64,000 nucleotides of DNA. It comes from JAXLRU01 sp046330935. Its GTDB lineage: Bacteria; Actinomycetota; Actinomycetes; Actinomycetales; Kineosporiaceae. The notes beneath the pieces were generated by a model. The model worked only from the letters and a program-made list of their open reading frames with translations. It was not told where the DNA came from and did no database searches. Shown here one piece after another: positions 41,795 through 49,946 of the stretch (the stretch's first letter is position 1; the number at the start of each line of letters is the position of its first letter). The position numbers were made by a program, and so were the translations under genes. The stretch is taken from assembly GCA_046330935.1 (NCBI GenBank), contig JAXLRU010000005.1:248001-312000 (forward strand), in the 5' to 3' direction.

Positions 41795-43012
41795 GTGCGG
41801 GCAGGACGAAGGGGCGCGGCAGGGGCACTGCTCCTGGCCGTCGTCACACTCACGGCGACGGCCTGTGAGGACGCGCAGGGGCAGGCGTCCCCGTCGACGG
41901 CGTCCAGCGGCGTCTCGACGTCCGCAGCCCCGCAGACGTCGGCTCCTGCCCCTGTGGAGCCGCAGGTGGCGGTCACGCCTGCGGACGACGCACAGACGGT
42001 CCGGCTCGACCAGGCGGTGGTCGTGGAGGCGGCCAGCGGCCGCCTGGCGACCGTGAAGGTGTCCAACGGTCAGGCCGAGCTGCCGGGAGAGATCGACGCC
42101 GCCGGCCGCGTCTGGCGCAGTTCCGGCACCCTGGCGGCGGCGAGCACCTACACGGTGAGCGTCACGAGCCAGGACGAGACCGGCCGCTCCTACGAGAAGG
42201 TCTCGTCGTTCTCGACGCTCAAGCCCACCAAGACGGTGAGCGCCGCCGTGACCCCGAAGGCCGGCTGGACGGTCGGCGTCGGGATGCCGGTCATCGTCGA
42301 CTTCAACCGCGCCGTGACCGACCGCAAGGCGGCGGTCGCCGGCCTCAGCGTCACGACGTCGCCGAAGCAGGTCAACGGCGCCTGGCGGTGGCTGAGCTCC
42401 AAGCAGGTGCAGTGGCGGCCCGAGGCGTTCTGGCCGGCGGGCACCAAGGTCACCGTGACGACCGACCTGGCGGGTCGCGAGCTGGCCAAGGGGGTGTGGG
42501 GCAAGCCCGGCGGCAGCACGACGTTCACGATCGGCAGCGCCATGGTCACCACGGTGGACACCCTCAAGCACCGGATGACCGTCCGTCAGGACGGCAAGGT
42601 CATCAAGGTCATCCCCGTGACCACCGGCAAGAAGGACCCCCGGTTCGAGACCCGCAACGGGATCAAGGTGATCATGCTGCGCGAGTCCGAGCGGCAGATG
42701 GACGCCGCGACGACCGGGCTCGACCCGAAGGACCCCGAGTACTACAACGTGACCGTCAAGTGGGCCATGCGCCTCACCTGGAGCGGGGAGTTCCTGCACG
42801 CCGCTCCCTGGTCGGTGGGCTCGCAGGGACGCGCCAACGTGTCCCACGGCTGCACCGGCATGAGCACCGCGAACGCCAAGTGGATGTTCGACCATTCCAA
42901 GGTGGGCGACGTGGTCATCTACACCGGCAGCAACCGCAAGATGGAATGGGGCAACGGCTACACCGCCTGGAACCTGTCCTTCAAGGACTGGGCCTCCGGC
43001 GGCGGCGCCTGA
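41795..43012 (+). CDS. Lipoprotein L,D-transpeptidase (LdtMt2-like)
   Basis: 405-residue cell-wall enzyme making 3-3 peptidoglycan cross-links. A signal peptide with lipobox TATAC (Cys24) is followed by a Thr/Ser/Ala linker, two Ig-like domains (about 60-155 and 155-245) and a YkuD catalytic domain (about 250-385) with ANVSHGCTGMSTANAKWMFD containing the catalytic His and Cys. The layout matches the mycobacterial LdtMt2 class. It has its own promoter and terminators on both sides, although flanked by respiratory operons. Confidence 0.95.
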   Translation: MRAGRRGAAGALLLAVVTLTATACEDAQGQASPSTASSGVSTSAAPQTSAPAPVEPQVAVTPADDAQTVRLDQAVVVEAASGRLATVKVSNGQAELPGEIDAAGRVWRSSGTLAAASTYTVSVTSQDETGRSYEKVSSFSTLKPTKTVSAAVTPKAGWTVGVGMPVIVDFNRAVTDRKAAVAGLSVTTSPKQVNGAWRWLSSKQVQWRPEAFWPAGTKVTVTTDLAGRELAKGVWGKPGGSTTFTIGSAMVTTVDTLKHRMTVRQDGKVIKVIPVTTGKKDPRFETRNGIKVIMLRESERQMDAATTGLDPKDPEYYNVTVKWAMRLTWSGEFLHAAPWSVGSQGRANVSHGCTGMSTANAKWMFDHSKVGDVVIYTGSNRKMEWGNGYTAWNLSFKDWASGGGA

Positions 43013-43064
43013 GCCGGACGGCGCCTGCCCGTCCCCATCGCCCATCACGACCCCGATCGATCCC

Positions 43065-43102
43065 AGAAGGCTCCCGCCGGGTTCCTCCGGCGGGAGCCTT
43101 CT
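43065..43102 (+). terminator. Terminator of the L,D-transpeptidase gene
   Basis: Perfect 16-bp stem AGAAGGCTCCCGCCGG / CCGGCGGGAGCCTTCT with a 6-nt loop. Confidence 0.85.
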
Positions 43103-43536
43103 GACGTCCCCGGTGCGCCGGTAGAGGGGCGCAGGGGCCACGAGGTGCGCGAGGTGCGTATCGCACCTGGGAGCCGTCAGGAGAGCTGCCTGAGGGCGTG
43201 GGGGAGAGGGCGAGGAGAGCAGTAGTCCGATGCGGCTTGATGCGGTCGGGGATGAGCCCTTCAGCCCCCTGCGAGCGCCCGTCGCCGGCCATCACGAGGC
43301 CGAAGCTCGGCTCTCCGGCTCGGGAGCGACGGGCTCGGCCGCGCCCTGCGCCGGATCTGCTCCAGTGCGCCGCTCCCGGCTCTAGCGGCCCCGCCCGCCA
43401 CCCTCCAGGGCGGAAGCCGTTGGGGGCCGGGCAGCCCTCTCGCAGCGTCCCCCCGGGGGGATGCGGGCAATCCCCGTACCCGGGGCACTGACGGGCAGCC
43501 ACGGACGGGGAGAAGGCGTAGCTGCGCGACGACGAA
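43103..43536. other. Unexplained 430-bp spacer between two terminators
   Basis: No supportable gene on either strand. It holds a perfect AGGTGCG-TAT-CGCACCT hairpin (43152-43168) and several short GC hairpins. A 173-codon minus-strand frame crosses it, extending into the terminator and the 3' end of the transpeptidase gene, but has no recognisable domain or ribosome site. Base composition is slightly less extreme than in flanking genes. It could hold an RNA or a decayed element. Confidence 0.4.
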
Positions 43537-43583
43537 CGGCGGGCCGCCAGGTTCCCCGAGAGGGGAGACCTGACGACCCGCCG
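43537..43583 (-). terminator. Terminator of the ctaE-qcrCAB operon
   Basis: 16-bp stem, 18 nt after the qcrB stop. It is fully paired only in the minus-strand RNA, where two positions form U-G wobbles; on the plus strand they are mismatches. This points to function in the qcrB transcript. Confidence 0.7.
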
Positions 43584-43601
43584 AAGCGTGGTGCCGTCGG
43601 T

Positions 43602-45275
43602 TCAGTGGGCGGCGATGCCGGTCGCCGACTCCTCCTGGCCCGCCTCGATGGCCTCGTGCTCGCCGTGCCCGTGGGCGGTGGCGGCGGCCAGCTCGGCCGG
43701 GGTCACGGGCTCGACGCGGTCCTCGAAGTAGAACCGGCTCACCCGTGCGCGCAGGGTGTCCAGGCGCGAGCCCGGGCGCCGCACGCCGTGCTCGTCCTCC
43801 GCCGGAGCGGGCGTGACCGGTCGCAGGGCCTCGTGCTGGACCAGCACCCAGCGGCTGTGGGGGTCGAGGCCCTCGTGGAGTTCGAAGTACTCGCCGGTCT
43901 CGGTGCGGAAGAGGCGCCCGCTCTCGGTCCCGTGCAGGACCTTCTCCCGGTCGGCGCGCTGCAGTCCGAGGCAGATCCGCTTGGTGAGGACGAACAGCAG
44001 CGGCGGGAGCACGAACACCAGCACTCGCAGGGAGTGGGTGATGTCGTTGATCGACAGGTGCAGGTGCGTGGCCATGATGTCGTTGCCGCCGCTGATCCAC
44101 AGCAGGACGTAGAACGAGATGGCCATGACGCCCAGGCCCGTGCGCGTGGGGTTGTTGCGCGGACGGTCGAGCAGGTGGTGCTCGCGGCGGTCACCGGTCG
44201 CGAACGCCTCGATCCACGGGTACAGCATCATCGGGATCGTCACGAGCCCGGGCACGATCAGCGCCGGCAGGATGATGTTGCCCGAGAGCGTGAAGCCGCC
44301 GATCGTCACCTCGAGGAACCCGGGGGTGAGGCGGACCGCTCCGTCGAGCCACCCCATGTACCAGTCGGGTTGGGACCCCGCGGTGACCGGTGAGGGGTCG
44401 TACGGCCCGTAGGCCCAGATCGGGTTGATCGTGAAGACCGCGGCCATGAACGCCACGAGGCCGAAGACGATGAAGAAGAAGCCACCGGCCTTCGCCATGT
44501 ACACCGGCATCAGCGGGTAGCCCACGACGTTGTCGTTGGTCTTCCCGGGGCCGGGGTACTGGGTGTGCTTGTGCACGACCACCATGATCAGGTGGGCGGT
44601 GATGAGGGCGAGGAAGATGCCCGGCAGCAGGAGCACGTGGATCGTGTACAGGCGCGGGATGAACGCCTCGCCGGGGAACTCGCCGCCGAAGATGAAGAAG
44701 CTCAGGTACGTGCCCACCACGGGGATCGCCAGGATGATGCTCGAGGCGATGCGCAGGCCCGTGCCCGACAGCAGGTCGTCGGGCAGCGAGTAGCCCGCGA
44801 AACCCTCGACCATGGCGAGCAGGGCGAGCACCGAGCCGATCACCCAGTTCAGCTCGCGCGGCTTGCGGAACGCCCCGGTGAAGAAGACGCGGAACATGTG
44901 CACGACGATCGCGGCGACGAAGATCAGCGCCGCCCAGTGGTGGATCTGCCGCATCAGCAGACCGCCGCGGATGTCGAAGGACAGCCGGACCGAGGACGCG
45001 TAGGCCTCCGACACCGTCTGGCCGTGCAGGTTCGCGTAGGCGCCCTCGTAGACGGTGGGGCTCGCGCTCGGCACGTAGAAGAACGTCAGGAAGACGCCGC
45101 TCAACAGCAGGATGATGAAGCTGTAGAGCGCGACCTCGCCCAGCATGAACGACCAGTGGTCGGGGAACACCTTGCGGGCGAAGGACTTGACGCCCTTGCT
45201 GGCGCCGAAACGCTCGTCGGCGAAGTTGCCGACGCTGCCTGCCAGCTTCGCGCCGCTGCTCGTGGTGGTGCTCAT
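43602..45275 (-). CDS. qcrB: Cytochrome bc1 complex cytochrome b subunit
   Basis: 557-residue menaquinol-oxidising cytochrome b with two pairs of heme b ligands (RQIHHWAALIFVAAIVVHM and IHVLLLPGIFLALITAHL), the Qo-site region around NPIWAYGP, and an actinobacterial cytoplasmic C-terminal extension (about 430-557) ending in a His/Glu/Ala-rich tail. ATG 45275 overlaps the qcrA stop as ATGA. Confidence 0.97.
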   Translation of the reverse strand: MSTTTSSGAKLAGSVGNFADERFGASKGVKSFARKVFPDHWSFMLGEVALYSFIILLLSGVFLTFFYVPSASPTVYEGAYANLHGQTVSEAYASSVRLSFDIRGGLLMRQIHHWAALIFVAAIVVHMFRVFFTGAFRKPRELNWVIGSVLALLAMVEGFAGYSLPDDLLSGTGLRIASSIILAIPVVGTYLSFFIFGGEFPGEAFIPRLYTIHVLLLPGIFLALITAHLIMVVVHKHTQYPGPGKTNDNVVGYPLMPVYMAKAGGFFFIVFGLVAFMAAVFTINPIWAYGPYDPSPVTAGSQPDWYMGWLDGAVRLTPGFLEVTIGGFTLSGNIILPALIVPGLVTIPMMLYPWIEAFATGDRREHHLLDRPRNNPTRTGLGVMAISFYVLLWISGGNDIMATHLHLSINDITHSLRVLVFVLPPLLFVLTKRICLGLQRADREKVLHGTESGRLFRTETGEYFELHEGLDPHSRWVLVQHEALRPVTPAPAEDEHGVRRPGSRLDTLRARVSRFYFEDRVEPVTPAELAAATAHGHGEHEAIEAGQEESATGIAAH

Positions 45276-46303
45276 CCACGCTCCCAGAAGCTCGGGCCGG
45301 GGGCTTCCGCGAAGTCCCCTCGCGCCACCAAATATCCGTCGGAGTCCACACTGATCGCCAGCTGAGGCAGCGGACGCTTGGCGGGGCCGAAGATGACCTT
45401 GCAGTTCTGCGTCACGTCGAAGGTCGACTGGTGACACGGGCAGAGCAGGTGGTGCGTCTGCTGCTCGTACAGGCCCACGGGGCAACCCATGTGCGTGCAG
45501 ATCTTGGAGTAGGCCACGATGCCCTCGTAGGCGCCGCCCTTCGAGGCGTCGTCGAGGTCGTCGGGGTCGAGCCTGATCAGGAGGACCGCGGCCTTGGCGC
45601 GCTCCTCCAGCGGGTGCTCGGAGTCCTCGATCCCCTCCGGCATCACGTGCACGACCGAGCCGAGCGTGAGGTCGCTGGCCTTGACCGGCTTGCCGCCGGG
45701 CATGTCGTTGACGAGCTTGGAGCCTTCCTTCCAGAAGGACTCCGACAGCTTCTTGCCCGGCATGGGGCCGAGGTCGCGCAACAGCGGGATGGGCGCCAGG
45801 GCGGCCAGGCCCACGGAACCCAACAGGGTGTTGCGGATCAGCGGACGACGGCCCAGGCCCGCCTCCGCCGCGCCCTCCTTGAGGATCGCGACGGCGGCCG
45901 CGCGGTCGTCGTCCGTGCCGCGCTGCAGGTGCCGGTACTCGACGCGCTCCTCGTCGGGCATGAGGGTCTTCGCCCAGTGGATGGCACCGGCGCCGATGCC
46001 GAAGAGGGCGGCGAACAGCGCGAACCCCAGGGTGGCGTTGCTCAGGGCGACCCGCTCGAGCCGCTCGTTGCCGGTCGTGCCTTCGAGCCGCACGGCGAAG
46101 TAGGCCACGAGGAACCCGATGGTGCCGAGCATCGAGATCCCGAACAGGGCCGCGACGACCCGCTCGGCCGTCTTGGCCGCCTTCGGGTCGATGTCGGCGA
46201 GGCGGTGCCGGTGGGCCGGCAGGCCGGGGTTCTCGAAGCGCTCGGGCGCAGCGGGCGCCTCGACCGTGGCGACCTCCGAACCGGGGGCGTGCTGGGTGCT
46301 CAT
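45272..46303 (-). CDS. qcrA: Cytochrome bc1 complex Rieske iron-sulfur subunit
   Basis: 343-residue actinobacterial Rieske protein with three membrane helices (about 50-70, 90-110, 165-180) rather than one. The 2Fe-2S site is CTHMGCPVG ... CPCHQSTFD. ATG 46303 has a GGAG site 5 nt upstream. It is coupled to qcrB. Confidence 0.96.
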   Translation of the reverse strand: MSTQHAPGSEVATVEAPAAPERFENPGLPAHRHRLADIDPKAAKTAERVVAALFGISMLGTIGFLVAYFAVRLEGTTGNERLERVALSNATLGFALFAALFGIGAGAIHWAKTLMPDEERVEYRHLQRGTDDDRAAAVAILKEGAAEAGLGRRPLIRNTLLGSVGLAALAPIPLLRDLGPMPGKKLSESFWKEGSKLVNDMPGGKPVKASDLTLGSVVHVMPEGIEDSEHPLEERAKAAVLLIRLDPDDLDDASKGGAYEGIVAYSKICTHMGCPVGLYEQQTHHLLCPCHQSTFDVTQNCKVIFGPAKRPLPQLAISVDSDGYLVARGDFAEAPGPSFWERG

Positions 46304-46344
46304 GGACTCCGTCCCGTCACTGGTCACTGCTGTCCCCTGTCCGC

Positions 46345-47127
46345 TCAGGAACTCTTGGCGCCGAGCCACACGGCGCACCCGATGAGCAGGCCGAGGCCGA
46401 CGATCCAGCCGACGAGACCCTCGCTGACCGGGCCGAGCTTGCCCAGCGACAGACCGCCGGGGGAGGGCTCCTCACGGATGCTCAGCAGGTAGGCGACGAC
46501 GTCCTTCTTGCTCTGCTCGTCGATCGTCGCGTCGTTGAAGACCGGCATCGACTGGGGGCCGGTGAGCATGGCCTCCCAGATGTGCTTCTCGCTCACGTCG
46601 CTGAGGTCGGGCGCGTACTTCCCGCGGGTCAGGGCGCCGCCCTTGCCCGCGAAGTTGTGGCACTTGGCGCAGTTGGTGCGGAAGATCAGCGAGCCCCGCG
46701 CCGGGTCGGCGCCGTCGATGGACAGCTCGTCGGCGGTGGGCACGGCAGGACCGGGGCCCAGCGAGGCGACGTAGGCGGCCAGCTGCGCGACCTGCTCCTC
46801 GCTGAACTTGTTCCTTCCGGCCGGGGCCTGCGGGCCGCTGGCCTGCAGGGGCATGCGGCCCGTGGCGACCTGGAAGTCGACGGCGGCCGCCCCCACCCCG
46901 ATCAGGGACGGCGCGTTGGCGCGGCCCTCGGCGTTCTCGCCGTGGCACGTGGTGCAGTTGGCGAGGAAGAGCGCACGGCCGGCAGCGACCTCGGACTCCG
47001 CCGCGTCGGCGGCGACCGCGGGGCGGGGGGCCGCTGCGGCGTACAGGGCGCCGGTCACGAGCAGACCGAGCAGCAGGAGCACGGCCGTCGCCAGAGGATG
47101 ACGCCGACGCGCGGCGAGTGCGGTCAC
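46345..47127 (-). CDS. qcrC: Cytochrome bc1 complex diheme cytochrome c
   Basis: 260-residue diheme c subunit that replaces a soluble cytochrome c and hands electrons directly to the aa3 oxidase in the actinobacterial bcc-aa3 supercomplex. It has an N-terminal signal/anchor helix, heme sites CTTCH and CAKCH with axial Met segments (GRMPLQ, PQSMPVF), and a C-terminal helix. GTG 47127 follows AGGAGGAG by 7 nt, better than the upstream ATG 47166. Confidence 0.96.
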   Translation of the reverse strand: MTALAARRRHPLATAVLLLLGLLVTGALYAAAAPRPAVAADAAESEVAAGRALFLANCTTCHGENAEGRANAPSLIGVGAAAVDFQVATGRMPLQASGPQAPAGRNKFSEEQVAQLAAYVASLGPGPAVPTADELSIDGADPARGSLIFRTNCAKCHNFAGKGGALTRGKYAPDLSDVSEKHIWEAMLTGPQSMPVFNDATIDEQSKKDVVAYLLSIREEPSPGGLSLGKLGPVSEGLVGWIVGLGLLIGCAVWLGAKSS

Positions 47128-47190
47128 TGTGGGACTCCTCCTGCGGAAGATCGGGATGCCGCGCATGCCCGGCGGCGGTGGGCCCGGAGC

Positions 47191-47210
47191 GCCGGCGCGG
47201 GGGCGCCGGC
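47191..47210 (-). other. Hairpin between ctaE and qcrC
   Basis: GCCGGCGC-GGGG-GCGCCGGC, 8 nt after the ctaE stop and 63 nt before the qcrC start. It may partially terminate or stabilise transcripts to set the subunit ratio (inference). Confidence 0.45.
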
Positions 47211-47218
47211 CCGGCGGG

Positions 47219-47854
47219 TCACTGGATCAGGTAGATGACGGCGAACAGGCCGATCCAGACGACGTCGACGAAGTGCCAGTAGTAGGACACCACGACGGCC
47301 GCGGTGGCCTCGGCGTGGCCGAACTTCTTGGCCGCGAAGCTGCGGCCGAGGATCAGCAGGAAGGCGATGAGGCCGCCCGTGACGTGCGCGCCGTGGAAGC
47401 CCGTGGTGAGGAAGAACACCGACCAGTAGGAGTTGGCGGCGATCGTGGCGCCCTCGTGCACCAGGTGGGCGTACTCGTAGACCTGCCCCGCGATGAAGAT
47501 CGCGCCGGACAGGTAGGTGACGACGAACCACTCGCGCATGCCCCACTGGCGGAGGTTGAACAGGCCACCGGTGCGGCGGGGGCGGAAGCGCTCCGCCTGC
47601 AGGACCCCGAGCTGGCACCAGACCGAGCTGAACACGAGGATGAGGGTGTTCACCAGGGAGAACGGGATGTTCAGCGTCGAGGGCTCGGAGTCCCAGAGGT
47701 CGGGACGCACCGAGCGGATCGTGAAGTACATCGCGAACAGGCCCGCGAAGAACATCAGCTCGCTCGCCAGCCACACGATCGTCCCGACCTGAACCATGTT
47801 CGGCCGGTTGACGGTCACGTGGTGGGGGGTCTCTACTGCGGAAGCGGTCGCCAC
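47219..47854 (-). CDS. ctaE: Cytochrome c oxidase subunit III
   Basis: 211-residue five-helix subunit III with WLASELMFFAGLFAMYF, the proton-path Glu region, and TTGFHGAHVTGGLIAF, SYYWHFVDVVWIGLF at the end. GTG 47854 has CATAAT 6 nt upstream, so the ctaE-qcrC-qcrA-qcrB operon seems to start leaderless. Confidence 0.96.
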   Translation of the reverse strand: MATASAVETPHHVTVNRPNMVQVGTIVWLASELMFFAGLFAMYFTIRSVRPDLWDSEPSTLNIPFSLVNTLILVFSSVWCQLGVLQAERFRPRRTGGLFNLRQWGMREWFVVTYLSGAIFIAGQVYEYAHLVHEGATIAANSYWSVFFLTTGFHGAHVTGGLIAFLLILGRSFAAKKFGHAEATAAVVVSYYWHFVDVVWIGLFAVIYLIQ

Positions 47855-47860
47855 GGCGCC

Positions 47861-47866
47861 ATTATG
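47861..47866 (-). promoter_or_regulatory. -10 of leaderless ctaE-qcrCAB operon
   Basis: CATAAT on the minus strand, 6 nt before GTG 47854; five of six match TATAAT. Confidence 0.55.
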
Positions 47867-47944
47867 GCGGAGGTGAGGCTAACCGCCGCACCGGGGCCGT
47901 ACCGGCGCGTCCGTCCCCGGCGCCGGACGCCGCCCCGGCCGCGC

Positions 47945-47964
47945 CCGGCGGTGATCACCGCCGG
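47945..47964. promoter_or_regulatory. Perfect 20-bp palindrome between ctaE and the receiver-trpD operon
   Basis: CCGGCGGTGATCACCGCCGG, 79 bp upstream of the ctaE -10 and 65 bp upstream of the plus-strand -10. A dimeric regulator could control both divergent operons. No known regulator site was recognised. Confidence 0.5.
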
Positions 47965-48028
47965 CGGGTGCGCGTGCTCGGCTGAGGTGTGACGGCGGGT
48001 GCCCCAGCGCCCTCGGCGCACGCGGCGG

Positions 48029-48034
48029 TACGAT
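48029..48034 (+). promoter_or_regulatory. -10 of the receiver-trpD operon
   Basis: TACGAT, predicting a leader of about 80 nt before ATG 48121. Confidence 0.45.
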
Positions 48035-48120
48035 CCGCGGCAGGTCGTGCGCGCCGGGGGCAGCCCCGCGCCGCCGCGGCCGTCCGCAGTCTCGCCGCCC
48101 GCACGACGCTGGAGATCCCC

Positions 48121-48567
48121 ATGTCGAGCACGCCCGCGCCGTCCGCTCACGCCCTGCCGAGCGGGGCCCCCGCGCCCACCGCCAGCGTGTCGGTCCTGCT
48201 GTACAGCGACGACGTGGACACCCGCGCCGCGGTGCGCGCCGCCGTCGGGCGCCGACCGGCTGCGGGCCTGCCCGTCGTCGAGTGGACCGAGGTCGCCACG
48301 CCGGCCGGCGCGATCGCCGCGGTGGACGCCGGCGGGCTCGACCTGCTGATCCTCGACGGTGAGGCCGCGCCCGCGGGCGGCATCGGCCTGTGCAAGCAGC
48401 TCAAGGACGAGGTCTACCAGTGCCCGCCGGTGCTGCTGCTGCTCGGCCGTCCCCAGGACGCGTGGCTGGCCACGTGGTCGCGCGCCGACCACGTGGTGGC
48501 GCACCCGCTGGACCCGGTGGCCGTGGCCGAGGCGGTCGCGACGCTGGTCCGCCGGATCGTGCCGTGA
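48121..48567 (+). CDS. Atypical stand-alone receiver-like protein
   Basis: 148 residues with a response-regulator receiver fold: acidic YSDD at the start, DLLILDGEA at the phospho-acceptor position, but the switch Thr/Ser is replaced (LLLLGRPQ) and the conserved Lys before the cis-Pro is His (VVAHPLDP). It has no output domain. CTGGAG lies 5 nt before the ATG. Its stop overlaps the trpD start as GTGA, so the two are co-translated. Likely phosphorylation-independent. Confidence 0.78.
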   Translation: MSSTPAPSAHALPSGAPAPTASVSVLLYSDDVDTRAAVRAAVGRRPAAGLPVVEWTEVATPAGAIAAVDAGGLDLLILDGEAAPAGGIGLCKQLKDEVYQCPPVLLLLGRPQDAWLATWSRADHVVAHPLDPVAVAEAVATLVRRIVP

Positions 48568-49628
48568 CCCTCACGGCCGGGCCCGCTCCCACGTGGCCCG
48601 ACCTGCTGACCACCCTGATCTCCGGCGCGGACCTCGACCGTGACCGCGCGGCCTGGGCCATGGACCGGATGATGTCGGGGGAGCTCACCCCGGCACAGGT
48701 CGCGGCGTTCCTGGTGGCCCTGCGCGCCAAGGGCGAGACCGTCGAGGAACTGTCGGGCCTCGCGGCGAGCATGCTCGCGCACGCGATCCGCATCGACGTC
48801 CCGGGGGTCTGCGTCGACGTCGTCGGGACGGGGGGTGACCGCGCCCAGACCGTCAACATCTCGACGATGGCCGCGATCGTCGTCGCCGGCACCGGACGCC
48901 GCGTGGTCAAGCACGGCAACCGCGCCGCCTCCTCCAAGTCGGGCACCGCCGACACGCTCGAGCAGCTCGGGGTGCGCCTCGACCTCGCCCCCGCCCGGGT
49001 GGCGGAGGTCGCCGTCGAGGCGGGGATCACCTTCTGCTTCGCGCAGGCGTTCCACCCCGCCATGCGGCACGTGGGCGTCGTGCGGCGGGAGCTCGGCGTC
49101 GCCACGGTGTTCAACGTGCTGGGCCCCCTGACCAACCCGGCCCAGCCCGCCGCGTCGGCGATCGGGGTCTACGACGCCCGGATGGTGCCGTTGATGGCCG
49201 GCGTCCTCGCCGACCGCGGCGTCGACGCCCTGCTCTTCCGCGCCGAGGACGGCCTGGACGAGCTGTCCGTGGCCGCGCCCTCGAAGGTCTGGTGGGTGCG
49301 CGAGAAGTCGGTGACCCCGGCCGTGGTGGAGCCGCAGCGGTTGGGTCTGGCCCCGGCGACCCTGGAGGACCTGCGCGGCGGGGACGCCGTGCACAACGCC
49401 GGCGTCGTGCACCAGGTGCTGGCCGGCGAGCGGGGCCCGATCCACGACGCGGTCGTGCTCAACGCCGCCGCAGCCCTCGTGGCGGCGGACGCCGCCGACG
49501 GGAGCCTCGGTGCCGCCGACGACCTCGACGCCCTGCTGGTCGAGCGGATCGCGACGGCGCGCGCGGCCATCGACGACGGCTCGGCCGCCGCGGCCCTGCA
49601 GCGCTGGGTCGCCGTCACGCGAGCCTGA
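48564..49628 (+). CDS. trpD: Anthranilate phosphoribosyltransferase
   Basis: 354-residue enzyme of tryptophan synthesis, adding phosphoribose to anthranilate. Motifs: VDVVGTGGDRAQTVNISTMAA (PRPP site), KHGNRAASSKSGTADTLE, and FHPAMRHVGVVRRELG. GTG 48564 overlaps the receiver stop. No other trp gene is nearby. Confidence 0.97.
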   Translation: MTLTAGPAPTWPDLLTTLISGADLDRDRAAWAMDRMMSGELTPAQVAAFLVALRAKGETVEELSGLAASMLAHAIRIDVPGVCVDVVGTGGDRAQTVNISTMAAIVVAGTGRRVVKHGNRAASSKSGTADTLEQLGVRLDLAPARVAEVAVEAGITFCFAQAFHPAMRHVGVVRRELGVATVFNVLGPLTNPAQPAASAIGVYDARMVPLMAGVLADRGVDALLFRAEDGLDELSVAAPSKVWWVREKSVTPAVVEPQRLGLAPATLEDLRGGDAVHNAGVVHQVLAGERGPIHDAVVLNAAAALVAADAADGSLGAADDLDALLVERIATARAAIDDGSAAAALQRWVAVTRA

Positions 49629-49661
49629 TCCGCAGCGGCGTTCCTCGCCGCGCAGGCCGGG

Positions 49662-49946
49662 TCAGGGCGCTTCGATGCCCAGGGAGAACGCGGCCTCGAG
49701 GTCGTGCCGCGAGTAGGCGCGGAAGGCGAGGTAGGTGCGCGTGCCGCGCACGCCGTCGACCTTGCCCAGCCGGTCGGCGATGACGGCCTCGAGGTCCTCG
49801 TGCTGCTTGACGCGCACGATCGCGACGAGGTCGATGTCCCCGGTGACGGAGTAGACCTCGCTGACGCCGTCGAGCTCGGCGAGGGCGGTGGCCACCTCGG
49901 GGACGCGATCGACGGCGGTCTCGACGAGGACGATGGCGGTGATCAC
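49662..49946 (-). CDS. Stand-alone Lrp/AsnC ligand-binding (RAM) domain protein
   Basis: 94-residue protein consisting only of the effector domain of Lrp/AsnC regulators (VITAIVLVETAV ... VYSVTGDIDLVAIVRVKQHEDLE), without a helix-turn-helix. GTG 49946 overlaps the stop of the DEDDh nuclease gene (GTGA) and has GGAGG upstream. Such proteins can form ring-shaped oligomers that bind amino acids; the link to the nuclease is unexplained. A weak GCGGCG/CGCCGC stem (49635-49651) lies just past its stop and may serve trpD. Confidence 0.88.
   Translation of the reverse strand: MITAIVLVETAVDRVPEVATALAELDGVSEVYSVTGDIDLVAIVRVKQHEDLEAVIADRLGKVDGVRGTRTYLAFRAYSRHDLEAAFSLGIEAP

Noticed and set aside
42838..42900. 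Apparent loss of the Arg in the SHGCxR motif of the L,D-transpeptidase.
   Set aside because: Mycobacterial LdtMt2-class enzymes also lack it (SHGCxNxSxxNA), so it is normal for this class.
42981..43502. A 173-codon minus-strand frame in the spacer beyond the transpeptidase gene.
   Set aside because: No ribosome site, no domain, and it runs through the transpeptidase terminator; kept only as an unexplained spacer.
43602..45485. Longer qcrB start in the same open frame.
   Set aside because: ATG 45275 overlaps the qcrA stop and begins the conserved sequence; the upstream codons lie inside qcrA.
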